The position numbers and the translations under genes are program-made. This document shows positions 25,480-37,418 of a stretch of DNA of 64,000 bases, in pieces. Under the pieces are notes generated by a model. It saw only the letters and a list, made by a program, of their open reading frames with translations. It was not told where the DNA came from and did not search any database. The DNA is from Sphingomonas suaedae (GTDB taxonomy: Bacteria > Pseudomonadota > Alphaproteobacteria > Sphingomonadales > Sphingomonadaceae), in the NCBI RefSeq assembly GCF_007833215.1, contig NZ_CP042239.1:310001-374000 (forward strand), given 5' to 3'. Each line of letters begins with the position of its first letter. Position 1 is the stretch's first letter.

Positions 25480-28437
25480 ATGAGCGAACTTCCGAAAACC
25501 TTCGACCCCGCCGAGATCGAGCAGCGCTGGTACGCGTATTGGGAAGCCAATGGCCTGTTCCGGCCCGAGCGGCCGGGTGCGCAGCCCTGGACGATCGTCA
25601 ACCCGCCGCCCAACGTGACGGGTTCGCTGCATATCGGCCATGCGCTCGACAATACGCTGCAAGACATCCTTGTCCGTCACGCGCGGCTCAAGGGCATGGA
25701 CGCGCGCTGGGTGGTCGGCATGGACCATGCCGGCATCGCGACGCAGATGGTGGTCGAGCGCCAGCTGAACGAACGCCAGCAGAAGCGCACCGATTTCACC
25801 CGCGAGGAGTTCGTCGCGAAGGTGTGGGAGTGGAAGGCCGAGAGCGGCGGCGCGATCACTGGGCAGCTGCGGCGCTTGGGCTGTTCGATGGACTGGTCCG
25901 ACGAACGCTTCACGATGGACGAGGGCTTTTCGAAGGCCGTGCTCAAGGTCTTTGTCGAGCTGCACGAGCAGGGGCTGCTCTACCGCGACAAGCGGCTGGT
26001 GAACTGGGATCCGGGCCTTGGCACCGCGATCAGCGACCTTGAGGTCGAGACGCGCGAGGTTGCGGGCAAGTTCTGGCACCTGCGCTACCCGCTCGCCGAT
26101 GGCAGCGGCTTCATCCATGTCGCGACGACGCGGCCGGAGACGATGCTCGCCGATATGGCGGTGGCGGTGCATCCGACCGATGAGCGTTATGCGGCTTTGG
26201 TCGGCAAGCAGGTGCGGCTGCCGATCACCGGCCGCCTGATCTCGATCGTCGCCGACGAACATGCCGATCCCGAGCTGGGTTCGGGCGCGGTCAAGATCAC
26301 GCCGGGGCATGATTTCAACGACTTCGAGGTCGGCCGCCGCGCCGGGATCGAGGCGCGCGACATGCTCAACATGTTGGATGCCAAGGCAGCGATCTGCCAG
26401 ACGTCGGACGGGCTGATCCCGGCCGAGCTGATCGGCCTCGACCGCTTCGATGTGCGTGAGAAGGTGGTGGCGCGGTTGAAGGACGAGGGCTTCCTCGTTC
26501 CCTGGACCGACAAGGACGGCAACGAACACGACGCAGAGCCGCGCAAGATCCAGACGCCGTTCGGCGACCGTTCGGGCGTGGTGATCGAACCGTGGCTGAC
26601 CGACCAATGGTATGTCGACGCCGCGACTTTAGCCAAGCCCGCGATCGAGGCGGTGCGATCGGGCGCGACCAAGGTCGTGCCGAAGAGCTGGGAAAAGACC
26701 TATTTCAACTGGATGGAAAACATCCAGCCCTGGTGCGTCAGCCGCCAGCTATGGTGGGGGCATCGGATTCCGGCGTGGTTTGGTTATCCGCTTTGGGGAG
26801 CTGAGTTTCCGAAGCTACAGCCAGATCAGGTTGGTAATTCATCGTCGCCATTGCCCACTTTCGTGGCTGAAGATGAGCAAGACGCAGTTTTACGGGCGGA
26901 AGCATTCTATCGTGAAAACTGGGATCTGACCGGCAAAGATTTTTCGGTGGTGATCGGAAATGAGGCTGGCCTCAAAATCGATGGTAACAAGGTGACTGCC
27001 TCAATCCGGCAAGATCCCGACGTCCTCGATACTTGGTTCTCGTCAGCGCTGTGGCCGTTCGCGACGCTCGGTTGGCCGGAAAATGACGATCCCACGCTCG
27101 GCGGACGTTATCCCAATGATGTGCTGATTTCCGGGTTCGACATCCTGTTCTTCTGGGATGCGCGGATGATGATGCAGGGTTTGCACTTCATGAAGGAAGT
27201 GCCGTTCAAGACCCTGTATCTGCACGGACTTGTCCGCGCCGCGGATGGCGCGAAGATGTCCAAGTCCAAGGGCAATGTCGTCGATCCGCTCGGCCTGATC
27301 GACCAATATGGCGCGGACGCGCTGCGCTTCTTCATGGCGGCGATGGAGAGCCAGGGCCGCGACGTGAAGATGGATGAGAAGCGGGTCGAGGGGTATCGCA
27401 ACTTCGCGACCAAGCTGTGGAATGCGGCGCGGTTCGCCCAGTCGAACGGGATTCGCGCGAGTGAGCATGTCGAGCCGCCCGCAGCGACCCTAGCCGTCAA
27501 CAAGTGGATCATCGCCGAAACGGTCTCGACCGTGCAGGCGATGGACCTTGCCTTTGCCGACCATCGTTTCGACGGCGCGGCCAACACCATCTACCAGTTC
27601 ACCTGGAGCCGCTTCTGCGACTGGTATCTCGAGCTGATCAAGCCGATCCTTCAACCTTCAAGCCCCTCCCGTTCACCTTCGGTGGCCTTCGGCTCAGGGG
27701 AGGGGTTGGGGGTGGGGCCTGTCAGTCTCACCGAGACCGACCGCCCAGAGGATAGGCCCCACCCCAACCCCTCCCCTGAAGGGGAGGGGCTTAGTGAGGC
27801 CGACGAAACCCGCAAGGTCGCGGGCTGGGTGCTCGACCAGATCCTGGTCATGCTCCACCCGTTCATGCCGTTCATCACCGAAGAGCTGTGGTCGAAGATG
27901 GGCGATCGGCCGGATTATCCGATCATCACCGCGCAATGGCCGATGGCGGATGCGCGTGCGCTCGATCCCGAGGCGGCGCAGGAGATCGACTGGCTGATCC
28001 GGCTGGTGAGCGAACTGCGCGCCGCGCGGACCGAGCTGAACGTGCCGCCGGGCGCGCGGCTGGCGCTGCATGTGCGCGATGCGCATGGCGAGACGCTCGA
28101 GCGGCTGACGCGCCAGAATGCGGCGCTCGCCCGCTTGGCCCGCGTCGACCGCGCCGAGGGTGAAGCGCCGGCGGGCGGCGCGCTGCAGATCGTCGTGGAT
28201 GAAGCGACCTATGTCCTCCCGCTCGAAGGCGTGATCGACCTCGACGCCGAACGCGCGCGGCTGACCAAGGCGATTGCGGCGGCGGAGAAGGAGCGGGATA
28301 GCCTGAACGCGCGCCTGTCCAACCCGGCATTTGCCGAGAAGGCGAAGCCGGAGGCGGTGGAGAAGGCGCGGGCGGATCATGCCGAGAAGGCGGCCGAGGC
28401 AGCGCGGCTGAGCGCGGCGCTGGGGCGGCTGGGCTGA
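25480..28437 (+). CDS. valS: Valine--tRNA ligase carrying an in-frame palindromic insertion
   Basis: This 985-residue class I synthetase charges tRNA-Val. It shows HIGH at residues 51-54, KMSKS at 592-596, an editing domain between, [14 protein letters not shown] before the catalytic end, and a C-terminal coiled coil. Two things are odd. Residues about 727-771 ([10 protein letters not shown] onward) are encoded by a palindromic element at 27660-27792, which lies between KPIL and the [14 protein letters not shown] stretch where homologues run straight through. A patch at about 26790-27050 has visibly lower GC and unusual codons. The frame stays open throughout, so the protein is probably functional. 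Confidence 0.96.
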   Translation: MSELPKTFDPAEIEQRWYAYWEANGLFRPERPGAQPWTIVNPPPNVTGSLHIGHALDNTLQDILVRHARLKGMDARWVVGMDHAGIATQMVVERQLNERQQKRTDFTREEFVAKVWEWKAESGGAITGQLRRLGCSMDWSDERFTMDEGFSKAVLKVFVELHEQGLLYRDKRLVNWDPGLGTAISDLEVETREVAGKFWHLRYPLADGSGFIHVATTRPETMLADMAVAVHPTDERYAALVGKQVRLPITGRLISIVADEHADPELGSGAVKITPGHDFNDFEVGRRAGIEARDMLNMLDAKAAICQTSDGLIPAELIGLDRFDVREKVVARLKDEGFLVPWTDKDGNEHDAEPRKIQTPFGDRSGVVIEPWLTDQWYVDAATLAKPAIEAVRSGATKVVPKSWEKTYFNWMENIQPWCVSRQLWWGHRIPAWFGYPLWGAEFPKLQPDQVGNSSSPLPTFVAEDEQDAVLRAEAFYRENWDLTGKDFSVVIGNEAGLKIDGNKVTASIRQDPDVLDTWFSSALWPFATLGWPENDDPTLGGRYPNDVLISGFDILFFWDARMMMQGLHFMKEVPFKTLYLHGLVRAADGAKMSKSKGNVVDPLGLIDQYGADALRFFMAAMESQGRDVKMDEKRVEGYRNFATKLWNAARFAQSNGIRASEHVEPPAATLAVNKWIIAETVSTVQAMDLAFADHRFDGAANTIYQFTWSRFCDWYLELIKPILQPSSPSRSPSVAFGSGEGLGVGPVSLTETDRPEDRPHPNPSPEGEGLSEADETRKVAGWVLDQILVMLHPFMPFITEELWSKMGDRPDYPIITAQWPMADARALDPEAAQEIDWLIRLVSELRAARTELNVPPGARLALHVRDAHGETLERLTRQNAALARLARVDRAEGEAPAGGALQIVVDEATYVLPLEGVIDLDAERARLTKAIAAAEKERDSLNARLSNPAFAEKAKPEAVEKARADHAEKAAEAARLSAALGRLG
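27660..27792. repeat. Palindromic element inside valS (family shared with 38667-38798)
   Basis: The block begins AAGCCCCTCCC and ends GGGGAGGGGCTT. An inner inverted repeat joins 27697-27720 to 27754-27776 with a single-base difference. The intergenic element at 38667-38798 has the same plan and nearly the same length: terminal hairpin, GGGTGGGG-type spacer, centre, inverted spacer with CCCCAACCCCTCCC, terminal hairpin. Confidence 0.8.
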
Positions 28438-28448
28438 CGGTCTTCCGG

Positions 28449-28544
28449 GTCCCCGGCGAAGGTCGGGGCGCCGGTCGTGATGCGTTCTTGGCGTTACCCC
28501 GGTCCTGAACGCTCGGCAGCTGGGCCCCGGCCTTCGCCGGGGAA
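28449..28544. repeat. Palindromic element after valS (CCGGCGAAGG-type family)
   Basis: The left arm (from 28449) contains CCCCGGCGAAGGTCGGGG and the right arm (to 28544) contains CCCCGGCCTTCGCCGGGG, inverted around a centre of about 50 bp. Each arm is itself a small hairpin. It fills the gap between the converging valS and MFS genes and may act as a terminator. Confidence 0.75.
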
Positions 28545-28558
28545 CAGGGCTGCACGGA

Positions 28559-31026
<2,468 letters not shown>

Positions 31027-31099
31027 AGATCGCCCCTTGCGCCGCATGATCGCCTACCGCATCACTCGCCCCAGTAACGCGTAGCCGGAAGGGGAGGCG

Positions 31100-33355
31100 A
31101 TGAGCGCCGAAGCAGTCGCCGAACCGCAGCCGGGCGTTCCCGGATGGTTGAGCCGCGCCAGCGGCCCGCTGTTTGTGCTGACGATCCTGCTCGGCAGTTT
31201 CCTGCTGTTCCTGGTTCAGCCGATGATCGCGCGGATGGCGCTGCCGCGCCTTGGCGGTGCGCCGGCGGTGTGGAACAGCGCGATGCTGATCTATCAGGCG
31301 TTGTTGCTCGGCGGCTATGCCTATGCCCATTGGCTGGGCCGCGTGCCGGTGCGGCGTCAGGCGATGATCCATCTTGCGGTGCTGGCACTCGCGGCCCTGT
31401 GGCTGCCGATCGGGCTGATGGCGATGGAGATGCCCGCCGATGCGGAACCGGCGGTGTGGGTCCCCTGGCTGCTCGCCGCGTCGATCGGGCCGCTATTCTT
31501 CGCGATCTCGGCCCAGGCGCCGCTGCTCCAGCGCTGGTTCGCCGCCGCATCGGGGGGGCGCGATCCCTACGCCCTATATGCCGCGTCCAATGTCGGCAGC
31601 TTTGGGGGCCTGATCGCCTATCCGCTGCTGGTCGAGCCGGGGATGGCGCTGCACGCGCAAAGCTGGCTGTGGACCGGCGGCTATGCGCTGGTGTTCGTCG
31701 CGATCGCAGGCTGCGCGCTGTTGCTGCCGCGCAAGGTCGCGGACGAGCCGCATGTCCGGGCGACCAGCGCGGCGCCGTCCGGGCGCCGGGTGGCGCACTG
31801 GATCGCGCTCGCCTTCGTCCCCTCGGGCCTGATGCTCGCAACCTCGAGCTTCCTGACCACCGATATCGTCGCGGTGCCGATGCTGTGGGTGCTCCCGCTC
31901 GGCCTGTATCTGCTGAGTTTCACCATCGCCTTTGCGAGCAACCGCAAGATCGCGGTCATCCTCACGCGGTTCGCGCCGATCACGATCCTGTTGTTCGGCG
32001 GGCTGATGATCGCGGGCCATAACGCCAATCCCGAGTTGAACGCGCTGATGGCGTTGACGCTGTTGTTCATGGTCGCGGTGGCGCTGCACACGCATATGTA
32101 CGATCTGCGGCCCGAGCCGGACCGGCTGACAGGATTTTACCTTGCCATGTCGGTCGGCGGGGCGCTGGGCGGCGTGTTCGCGGGGCTGGTTGCGCCTTTG
32201 GTGTTCGACTGGACCTATGAATATCCGATCCTGATCCTCGCTGCGGGCCTGTTGGTGCCGCAGGAATATCTGCTGCCGATCTTTGCGCGGCTGTGGGGCG
32301 GCGGTGCGCAGACGCGGCGGATCGGCGTGCTGGCGGTGGCGCTGGCGGTGGCGTTGCTGGTATGGTTCGGCCTGTCCGACGGATCGGACATGCTGGGCGC
32401 GCGGCGGGCGGGTATCCTCTATCTCGCCATCGCGGTCGTCGGCATTTTGACGATCGGGTTGCGGTTGCCCTTCATGATCGTGCTGGCCGGGTCGCTGTTC
32501 CTGTTCGGCGGGTTCCGGTCGCTGGTGATGAGCTGGCAGGACGATGTCCGCACGCGCAGCTATTTCGGCGTCTATACGATCACCGAATTTGCCGATCAAA
32601 AGCGGCTGGCGCACGGCACGACGTTGCACGGCGTCCAACTGACCGGCAGCGCGGAGCGGCTGAAGCTGCCGACGACCTATTATGTCCCCGGATCGGGGGT
32701 GGGGCAGGCGATGCAGGCGCTGCCCCCGCTTTACGGCGCGCGGGCGCGGGTGGGCGTGGTCGGCCTCGGGACCGGCACGCTGGCCTGCTACGCGCAGCCG
32801 GGCCAGTCGTGGCGCTTTTACGAGATCGATCCGGCGGTGGTCGAACTGGCGCGCGGGCCGTTCCGCTTCCTTGAGCAATGCCTGCCCGATGCTTCGATTG
32901 TGCTGGGCGATGCGCGGCTGCGGCTGGCCGAAGCGCCCCCGGAGAGCCTCGACCTGCTGGTGCTCGACGCCTTTTCGTCGGACGCAGTGCCGATGCACCT
33001 GATGACGCTGGAGGCGTTCGACACGTACAGCCGGGTGCTGGCCGATGACGGCCTGTTGCTGGTCCATATCTCCAACCGCTTCCTGTCGCTCGAGCCGGTG
33101 GTCGAGCGCGCAGCGAAGGCGGGGGGCTGGGCGGCGGCGCAGTTGACCTATCACCCGCCGCTGATCGAAGAAATGAACGAGGCGGCGACGTCGGACTGGA
33201 TCGCGCTGTCGCGCTCGCCCGAGAAGCTGGCGCAGCTGACGTCGCGCGCGGATGGCTGGCGGCGGCTGGAGGGGCGACCGGGCTTCACCCCCTGGACCGA
33301 CGATTATGCGACGATCCTGCCGGTGCTGCGCAGCCTGAACGACGATCTGCCCTGA
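31100..33355 (+). CDS. Multi-helix membrane protein fused to a spermidine-synthase-like domain
   Basis: This 751-residue protein has about 13 hydrophobic segments in its first 490 residues and a C-terminal cytosolic domain like spermidine synthase: VGVVGLGTGTLACYAQPGQ for the nucleotide pocket, YEIDPAVVELA, ILPV near the end, and LLVLDAFSSDAVPMHL around the catalytic aspartate position. Such fusions are common in proteobacteria and are often called fused MFS/spermidine synthase, but their reaction is unproven. GGAGGCG lies just before the ATG. It converges with a lipoprotein gene 9 bp away. Confidence 0.88.
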   Translation: MSAEAVAEPQPGVPGWLSRASGPLFVLTILLGSFLLFLVQPMIARMALPRLGGAPAVWNSAMLIYQALLLGGYAYAHWLGRVPVRRQAMIHLAVLALAALWLPIGLMAMEMPADAEPAVWVPWLLAASIGPLFFAISAQAPLLQRWFAAASGGRDPYALYAASNVGSFGGLIAYPLLVEPGMALHAQSWLWTGGYALVFVAIAGCALLLPRKVADEPHVRATSAAPSGRRVAHWIALAFVPSGLMLATSSFLTTDIVAVPMLWVLPLGLYLLSFTIAFASNRKIAVILTRFAPITILLFGGLMIAGHNANPELNALMALTLLFMVAVALHTHMYDLRPEPDRLTGFYLAMSVGGALGGVFAGLVAPLVFDWTYEYPILILAAGLLVPQEYLLPIFARLWGGGAQTRRIGVLAVALAVALLVWFGLSDGSDMLGARRAGILYLAIAVVGILTIGLRLPFMIVLAGSLFLFGGFRSLVMSWQDDVRTRSYFGVYTITEFADQKRLAHGTTLHGVQLTGSAERLKLPTTYYVPGSGVGQAMQALPPLYGARARVGVVGLGTGTLACYAQPGQSWRFYEIDPAVVELARGPFRFLEQCLPDASIVLGDARLRLAEAPPESLDLLVLDAFSSDAVPMHLMTLEAFDTYSRVLADDGLLLVHISNRFLSLEPVVERAAKAGGWAAAQLTYHPPLIEEMNEAATSDWIALSRSPEKLAQLTSRADGWRRLEGRPGFTPWTDDYATILPVLRSLNDDLP

Positions 33356-33364
33356 AGGGCGCTG

Positions 33365-33856
33365 TCAGTCGTTCAGCGCGCTTTCCAGCGCAGCGATCCG
33401 CTCCGCCTGCGCCGCCGATTCGCGCGCGAGGGTGGCGATCGCAGCGTCGAGCGCGGGATAAGCGGGTTCTCCGGCCTGAATGCGCGCCGATGCGGTGAGT
33501 TCGAGATCGGTGACGATCTGCACCATTTCGCCTCGCGTGCGGTCGAGATCGGCAAGGGCGGTCTGCGCCGCAATCCAGCGCTCGTCGCCGACCGCGACGC
33601 CGCGCGCGACCGCGATCCGCGACTCGGTTTCCAGCGCCAGCGCGCGGAAGCGAGTCGCGATCTCCTGGGCCGTCGCGACCTGGGCCTTGATTCGCGCATC
33701 GAGCACGGGCTCGGGCGTCGCCACCGGATCGGGCCGCACCGGCTCGGCGTCGCTACGCGCCTCGATGGGACGTGGCAACAGCGAGGGATAGCCATCGCCC
33801 GCCGTGCTACATGCGGAAAGCGCGATTGGTAGGGCGAGGAGCGCGAGGGTTCTCAT
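33365..33856 (-). CDS. Putative lipoprotein with a helical C-terminal half
   Basis: I do not recognise this 163-residue protein beyond its type. The N-terminus MRTLALLALPIALSACS is a lipoprotein signal with lipobox LSAC. After a Pro-rich linker the rest is Ala/Glu/Arg-rich and predicted helical (RIKAQVATAQEIATRFRAL, ESAAQAERIAALESAL), probably a coiled coil. It should be anchored in the outer or inner membrane facing the periplasm. The frame is open 12 codons further up, but the signal peptide fixes the start. Confidence 0.8.
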   Translation of the reverse strand: MRTLALLALPIALSACSTAGDGYPSLLPRPIEARSDAEPVRPDPVATPEPVLDARIKAQVATAQEIATRFRALALETESRIAVARGVAVGDERWIAAQTALADLDRTRGEMVQIVTDLELTASARIQAGEPAYPALDAAIATLARESAAQAERIAALESALND

Positions 33857-33940
33857 CGGCGCGGGTGTATGCCGCGAAGAAACTCTGCGCAACGGGCTTG
33901 CGTTTCGCGAAAACCGCTTCTATCTGCGCCCCTCCACTGC

Positions 33941-34017
33941 GCACCCGTAGCTCAGCTGGATAGAGCACCAGACTACGAATCTGGGGGTCGGACGTTCGAA
34001 TCGTTCCGGGTGCGCCA
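33941..34017 (+). tRNA. tRNA-Arg (ACG)
   Basis: The acceptor stem GCACCCG pairs with CGGGTGC, the D arm is GCTCAGCTGGATAGAGC, the anticodon loop is CTACGAA (anticodon ACG, which TadA would convert to ICG) and the T loop is GTTCGAATC. CCA is encoded. The span is 77 nt. Confidence 0.97.
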
Positions 34018-34020
34018 TTC

Positions 34021-34054
34021 AAAGCCCCGCCAGGCAACAGCCTGGCGGGGCTTT
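34021..34054 (+). terminator. Strong terminator after tRNA-Arg
   Basis: A perfect 15-bp stem (34021-34035 with 34040-34054) with a 4-nt loop begins 3 bp after the tRNA. The stem is GC-rich with AAA and TTT at its base, the usual form for tRNA terminators here. Confidence 0.92.
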
Positions 34055-34138
34055 GTCGTTTTGAAATTCGGCTGCGCTGTCAGACGGCGTCTGAAAACGC
34101 GTCATGACGATGACGCAGTGCAGTGATAATAATGCTGC

Positions 34139-34291
34139 ATGAGCGTAATGAAGCGAATCGCTTGTATTCTTCGCGGCAGGCACAGCTGGCAGTTAAGCCG
34201 GAGTCGGCCGGGCTATCGCACCTGTCTGCACTGCAAGCTGCGCAAACCGATCGGCGGGTGGCGCGCGACGCGGAACGCGGACAAGGGCTAG
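34139..34291 (+). CDS. Possible 50-residue zinc-ribbon-like protein
   Basis: A short frame of 50 codons runs from ATG at 34139 to TAG at 34289-34291. It contains KRIACILRGRHSW and later YRTCLHCKLRKPIGGW, giving Cys9, His15 and Cys29-x2-Cys32, a possible zinc site. The C-x5-H-x-W opening recalls small phage-type proteins of the DUF1660 kind, but this is only resemblance from memory. No clear ribosome site is seen, and GC is lower than the surroundings. It lies between the tRNA-Arg terminator and a palindromic repeat, a common landing place for accessory DNA. Treat as tentative. Confidence 0.4.
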   Translation: MSVMKRIACILRGRHSWQLSRSRPGYRTCLHCKLRKPIGGWRATRNADKG

Positions 34292-34310
34292 CGTTTGCTT
34301 CGGGAAAGCT

Positions 34311-34411
34311 GAAACGGTTGCGGCACCGGCCCGCGCCCCCGGCCCGCGCCCCCACCCGGCCACCTATATCACGCTACCGCTGGTTGGCCGGGTGGGGGAG
34401 CGGGCCGGTGC
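34311..34411. repeat. Palindromic repeat, copy 2 (partner at 8978-9064)
   Basis: It opens GAAACGG, TTGCGGCACCGGCCCGC, and closes GGGTGGGGGAGCGGGCCGGT, as copy 1 does, with a longer left arm. The arms at 34322-34334 and 34400-34411 are inverted. It lies 25 bp beyond the stop of the serine hydrolase gene on the opposite strand. Confidence 0.75.
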
Positions 34412-34436
34412 CGATTCAGTGGAGCTGAATCCGACC

Positions 34437-35711
34437 CTAATCTCCTTTCGGCCCCAGATAGTCTGCGCCATATACCGCCTTGCGGATATCGGTGTGGAGC
34501 GTGCCGTCGAACGGGACCGTCTGGACGAAGAAGACGACCGCCATGTCATTAGCCGGATCGACCCAGAACAATGTCGTTGCGGCGCCGTCCCAGAAAAATT
34601 CGCCGACCGCGCCGCGGTTGCGCTCGGGGCCGCTTGGGCGCGCGGTACGCACGGCGAAGTCGAAGCCGAAGCCGCCCTCGATCTTGCCCATCAGCCATTC
34701 GCGTTCCTTGATGGCAGGGTCGAGCTGGTCGGTAGCCATCAGGCGAATTGTCGCGGGCTTCAGAATGCGCGTTCCATCGAGTTCGCCGCCGTTCAGCAGC
34801 ATCCGGGCGAAGCGCATATAATCGTCGATCGGCGCGACGATCCCGGCGCCCCCCATCGTCAGGATCGTGCCCGGAAAATTCATGCGCCGGGTCGCTTCGT
34901 CAGGCTGGCGCGTGAGGTTGCCGTCGGTTTTTACATAGGTCGCGGCGAGGCGGGGGAGGCGGTCCATCGGCTGGTGCCAGGCGGACTCGCGCATCTTGAG
35001 CGGGTCGAAGATGTGCTTCTGCACATAATCGGCGAAGTTCATGCCGCTCAGCCGCTCGACCAGCAGCGCCTGGACGTCGACCGCGACGCTATAATGCCAT
35101 TCGGTCCCCGGCTCGGAAAGCAGGGGCACCTTCGCGAGGCGACGGCCGAATTCGGCGAGGTCGTTCTGCGGGTTGAGCGGATCGGCGGCGGCGAACGCCT
35201 TGTGCGCTGCGGACGGGCCGTCGCCATAGGCGAAGCCCGCCGTGTGCCGCAGCACGTCACGGATGGTGATCGGGCGGCTGGCGGGACGCCAGAGCGGCTT
35301 TCCCGCAGCGTCCGTGCCGTCCTGCACCAGCATCGTCGCGAAATCGGGCAGATAGCGGGCGAGCGGATCGTCGAGGCGGAACTTGCCCTGTTCCCATAGC
35401 TGCATCAGCGCGACGCCGGTCACCGGCTTGGTCATCGACCAGATCTGGACCAGCGTGTCCCGGGCGAAGGGGCGGTTGGCTTCGCGATCGGCGTTGCCGC
35501 GCGCGGCGAAATGCACCTCGCGCCCGTCTTTCCAGACCAGCGCCGACACGCCTGCTGCACGACCGTCGGCGACCATCTTCGCCAGCATCGCGTCGATGCG
35601 TTTGGTGTCGAGCTTGACGGCCTCGGAAGGCGCGGCGGGGGTCTGAGCGAGCGCGGGGGTGGCGGGCGTCGCAAGGGTCAGCGCCGTCAACGCTGTCACA
35701 AAATGCCGCAT
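34437..35711 (-). CDS. Serine hydrolase of the class C beta-lactamase/esterase family
   Basis: This 424-residue protein has a signal peptide ending near ALAQ (residue 23) and the S-x-x-K nucleophile motif in WSMTKPVTGVAL (about residue 93). The second-motif tyrosine is likely in EWHYSVAVDVQ (about 207). It lacks an obvious KTG triad and instead has GGAGIVAPIDDYMRFA and GFGFDFAV, as in esterases such as EstB. A secreted esterase or peptidase is more likely than a true beta-lactamase. It is transcribed away from chpT. Confidence 0.9.
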   Translation of the reverse strand: MRHFVTALTALTLATPATPALAQTPAAPSEAVKLDTKRIDAMLAKMVADGRAAGVSALVWKDGREVHFAARGNADREANRPFARDTLVQIWSMTKPVTGVALMQLWEQGKFRLDDPLARYLPDFATMLVQDGTDAAGKPLWRPASRPITIRDVLRHTAGFAYGDGPSAAHKAFAAADPLNPQNDLAEFGRRLAKVPLLSEPGTEWHYSVAVDVQALLVERLSGMNFADYVQKHIFDPLKMRESAWHQPMDRLPRLAATYVKTDGNLTRQPDEATRRMNFPGTILTMGGAGIVAPIDDYMRFARMLLNGGELDGTRILKPATIRLMATDQLDPAIKEREWLMGKIEGGFGFDFAVRTARPSGPERNRGAVGEFFWDGAATTLFWVDPANDMAVVFFVQTVPFDGTLHTDIRKAVYGADYLGPKGD

Positions 35712-35814
35712 TCAGTCTCTCCTCATCCTGTTTGTCGCGACGCTAACCGGGTTTCGCGTGGTTGCGAAGAGCGTTCGCTTGCAGCGGCGGCGCGGCTGGG
35801 CCAAAGAGTCAGGC

Positions 35815-36474
35815 ATGACCGCAGCATCCATGAATATCTCGCCGACCGACTTTGCCAGTCTGCTCTGCTCGCGCCTGTGTCATGACCTGCTGAGCCCGGT
35901 GGGCGCGCTCAACAACGGGCTGGAGCTGCTCGCGGACGAGCATGACCCGGAAATGCGCGCGCGCTGCCTGGAATTGCTGGCGGAGAGCGCGAAGGCGAGT
36001 GCGAACAAGCTGAAGTTCTTCCGGCTGGCGTTCGGCGCGGCGGGGGGCTTTGGCGACACCGTCGACACGCGGGAGGCGCAGGCGGCGATCGACGGGCTGT
36101 TCGGCGACAATCACCGCGTGTCGATCGGCTGGATGGTCGAGGATCCGGTGCTGCCCAAGCAGGTGATCAAGGTGCTGCTCAACCTTGCGCTGATCGGCGG
36201 CGACGCGCTGGTGCGCGGGGGGCAGCTGGATATCGGCGCGGAGGCGCGGGACGACATGGTTGAGATCGTGGTGCGCGCGCAGGGGCCGCGCATCGTGCTG
36301 GACGGCGAGCTGCGCGGTGCGCTGAGCGGTGACACGGGCGATTCGCCGGTGACCCCGCGTGCGGCGGCGGCGTATCTGGTGCACCAATTGGTGACGCAGG
36401 GCGGGGGCGAACTGCAGGTGTCGCCGCCCGACGCCGATGTGCTGCTGTTCGGGGCAGCGTTTAAGGTCGCCTGA
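35815..36474 (+). CDS. chpT: ChpT histidine phosphotransferase
   Basis: This 219-residue protein matches ChpT, which passes phosphate from the hybrid kinase CckA to CtrA and CpdR in alphaproteobacteria. The phosphorylated histidine is in [20 protein letters not shown] near residue 28, followed by a helical hairpin and a degenerate ATPase-like C-terminal domain ([20 protein letters not shown]). The ATG at 35815 gives the longest sensible protein; an ATG five codons later is equally plausible. The trhO start overlaps its stop. Confidence 0.92.
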   Translation: MTAASMNISPTDFASLLCSRLCHDLLSPVGALNNGLELLADEHDPEMRARCLELLAESAKASANKLKFFRLAFGAAGGFGDTVDTREAQAAIDGLFGDNHRVSIGWMVEDPVLPKQVIKVLLNLALIGGDALVRGGQLDIGAEARDDMVEIVVRAQGPRIVLDGELRGALSGDTGDSPVTPRAAAAYLVHQLVTQGGGELQVSPPDADVLLFGAAFKVA

Positions 36475-37418
36475 TGGCTGAAGTCCGCGTCGCGGCGCTG
36501 TACCAATTTACCCGGTTCGACGATCCGGCGGCCATTCGTGGCCCGCTGCTGGCGCTGAGCGTCGCGCAGGGGGTGAAAGGCACGCTGCTGCTCGCACGTG
36601 AGGGGATCAATGGCACCATCGCGGGGAGCGATGCCGCGATCGACGCGGTGCTTGCGCATGTCCGCGCGTTGCCGGGATGTGCTGAAATCGACGTGAAGTT
36701 CTCGCACGCCGCCTTAATGCCGTTCCACCGGATGAAGGTGCGGCTGAAGCGCGAGATCGTAACGATGGGCGAGCCCGACATCGATCCGCTGGCGGGTGTG
36801 GGACACTATGTCGCGCCGAGCGAGTGGAACGACCTGATCGCCGATCCCGACACGGTGCTGATCGACACGCGCAACGATTATGAGGTTGCGATCGGCACCT
36901 TCCGCGGCGCGATCGACCCGCAGACGCGCAGCTTCAGCGAATTCCCCGACTGGTTCCGCGCCAAGCGTGCCGAGATCGAGGCCGAGGGGCGCACGCCCAA
37001 GATCGCGATGTTCTGCACCGGCGGCATCCGCTGCGAGAAATCGACGGCGTTTGCGAAAGCCGAGGGCGTCGAGCAGGTCTATCACCTCAAGGGCGGCATC
37101 CTCGCCTATCTGGAGCAGGTGCCGCAGGACCGCAGCCTGTGGGACGGCGAATGCTTCGTGTTCGACGAGCGGGTGGCGGTGAAGCACGGGCTTGAGGTCG
37201 GCGAGCATGTGCTGTGCCGTGCGTGCCGGATGCCGGTGAGCACGGAGGCGCGGGAGTCCGGCGATTATGTCGAGGGCGTAAGCTGCCCGGCCTGTATCGG
37301 CACGCGGACCGAGGAACAGCGCGCCAGCTATGCCGAACGCCACCGCCAGGCGCTGCTGGCGGCGCAGCGCGGCGAGGCGCATGTCGGCGCGGTATTCTCG
37401 GAGCCTGACGCTGACTGA
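36474..37418 (+). CDS. trhO: tRNA uridine(34) hydroxylase, rhodanese-like (TrhO/YceA)
   Basis: This 314-residue protein has an N-terminal acylphosphatase-like domain ([19 protein letters not shown]), a rhodanese domain with the active-site loop [13 protein letters not shown] (Cys near 181), and a C-terminal Cys-rich tail ([13 protein letters not shown]). TrhO makes 5-hydroxyuridine at position 34 of certain tRNAs. The start overlaps the chpT stop by one base, and the gst gene starts inside its end. Confidence 0.95.
   Translation: MAEVRVAALYQFTRFDDPAAIRGPLLALSVAQGVKGTLLLAREGINGTIAGSDAAIDAVLAHVRALPGCAEIDVKFSHAALMPFHRMKVRLKREIVTMGEPDIDPLAGVGHYVAPSEWNDLIADPDTVLIDTRNDYEVAIGTFRGAIDPQTRSFSEFPDWFRAKRAEIEAEGRTPKIAMFCTGGIRCEKSTAFAKAEGVEQVYHLKGGILAYLEQVPQDRSLWDGECFVFDERVAVKHGLEVGEHVLCRACRMPVSTEARESGDYVEGVSCPACIGTRTEEQRASYAERHRQALLAAQRGEAHVGAVFSEPDAD

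Noticed and set aside
34123..34428. 101-codon frame overlapping the tRNA-Arg downstream region
   Set aside because: It is in a different frame from the possible zinc-ribbon gene, runs through the palindromic repeat and shows no coherent fold or motif.
34437..35711. Antibiotic-resistance beta-lactamase
   Set aside because: It has the serine-x-x-lysine motif, but no clear KTG triad; the family is mostly esterases and peptidases.
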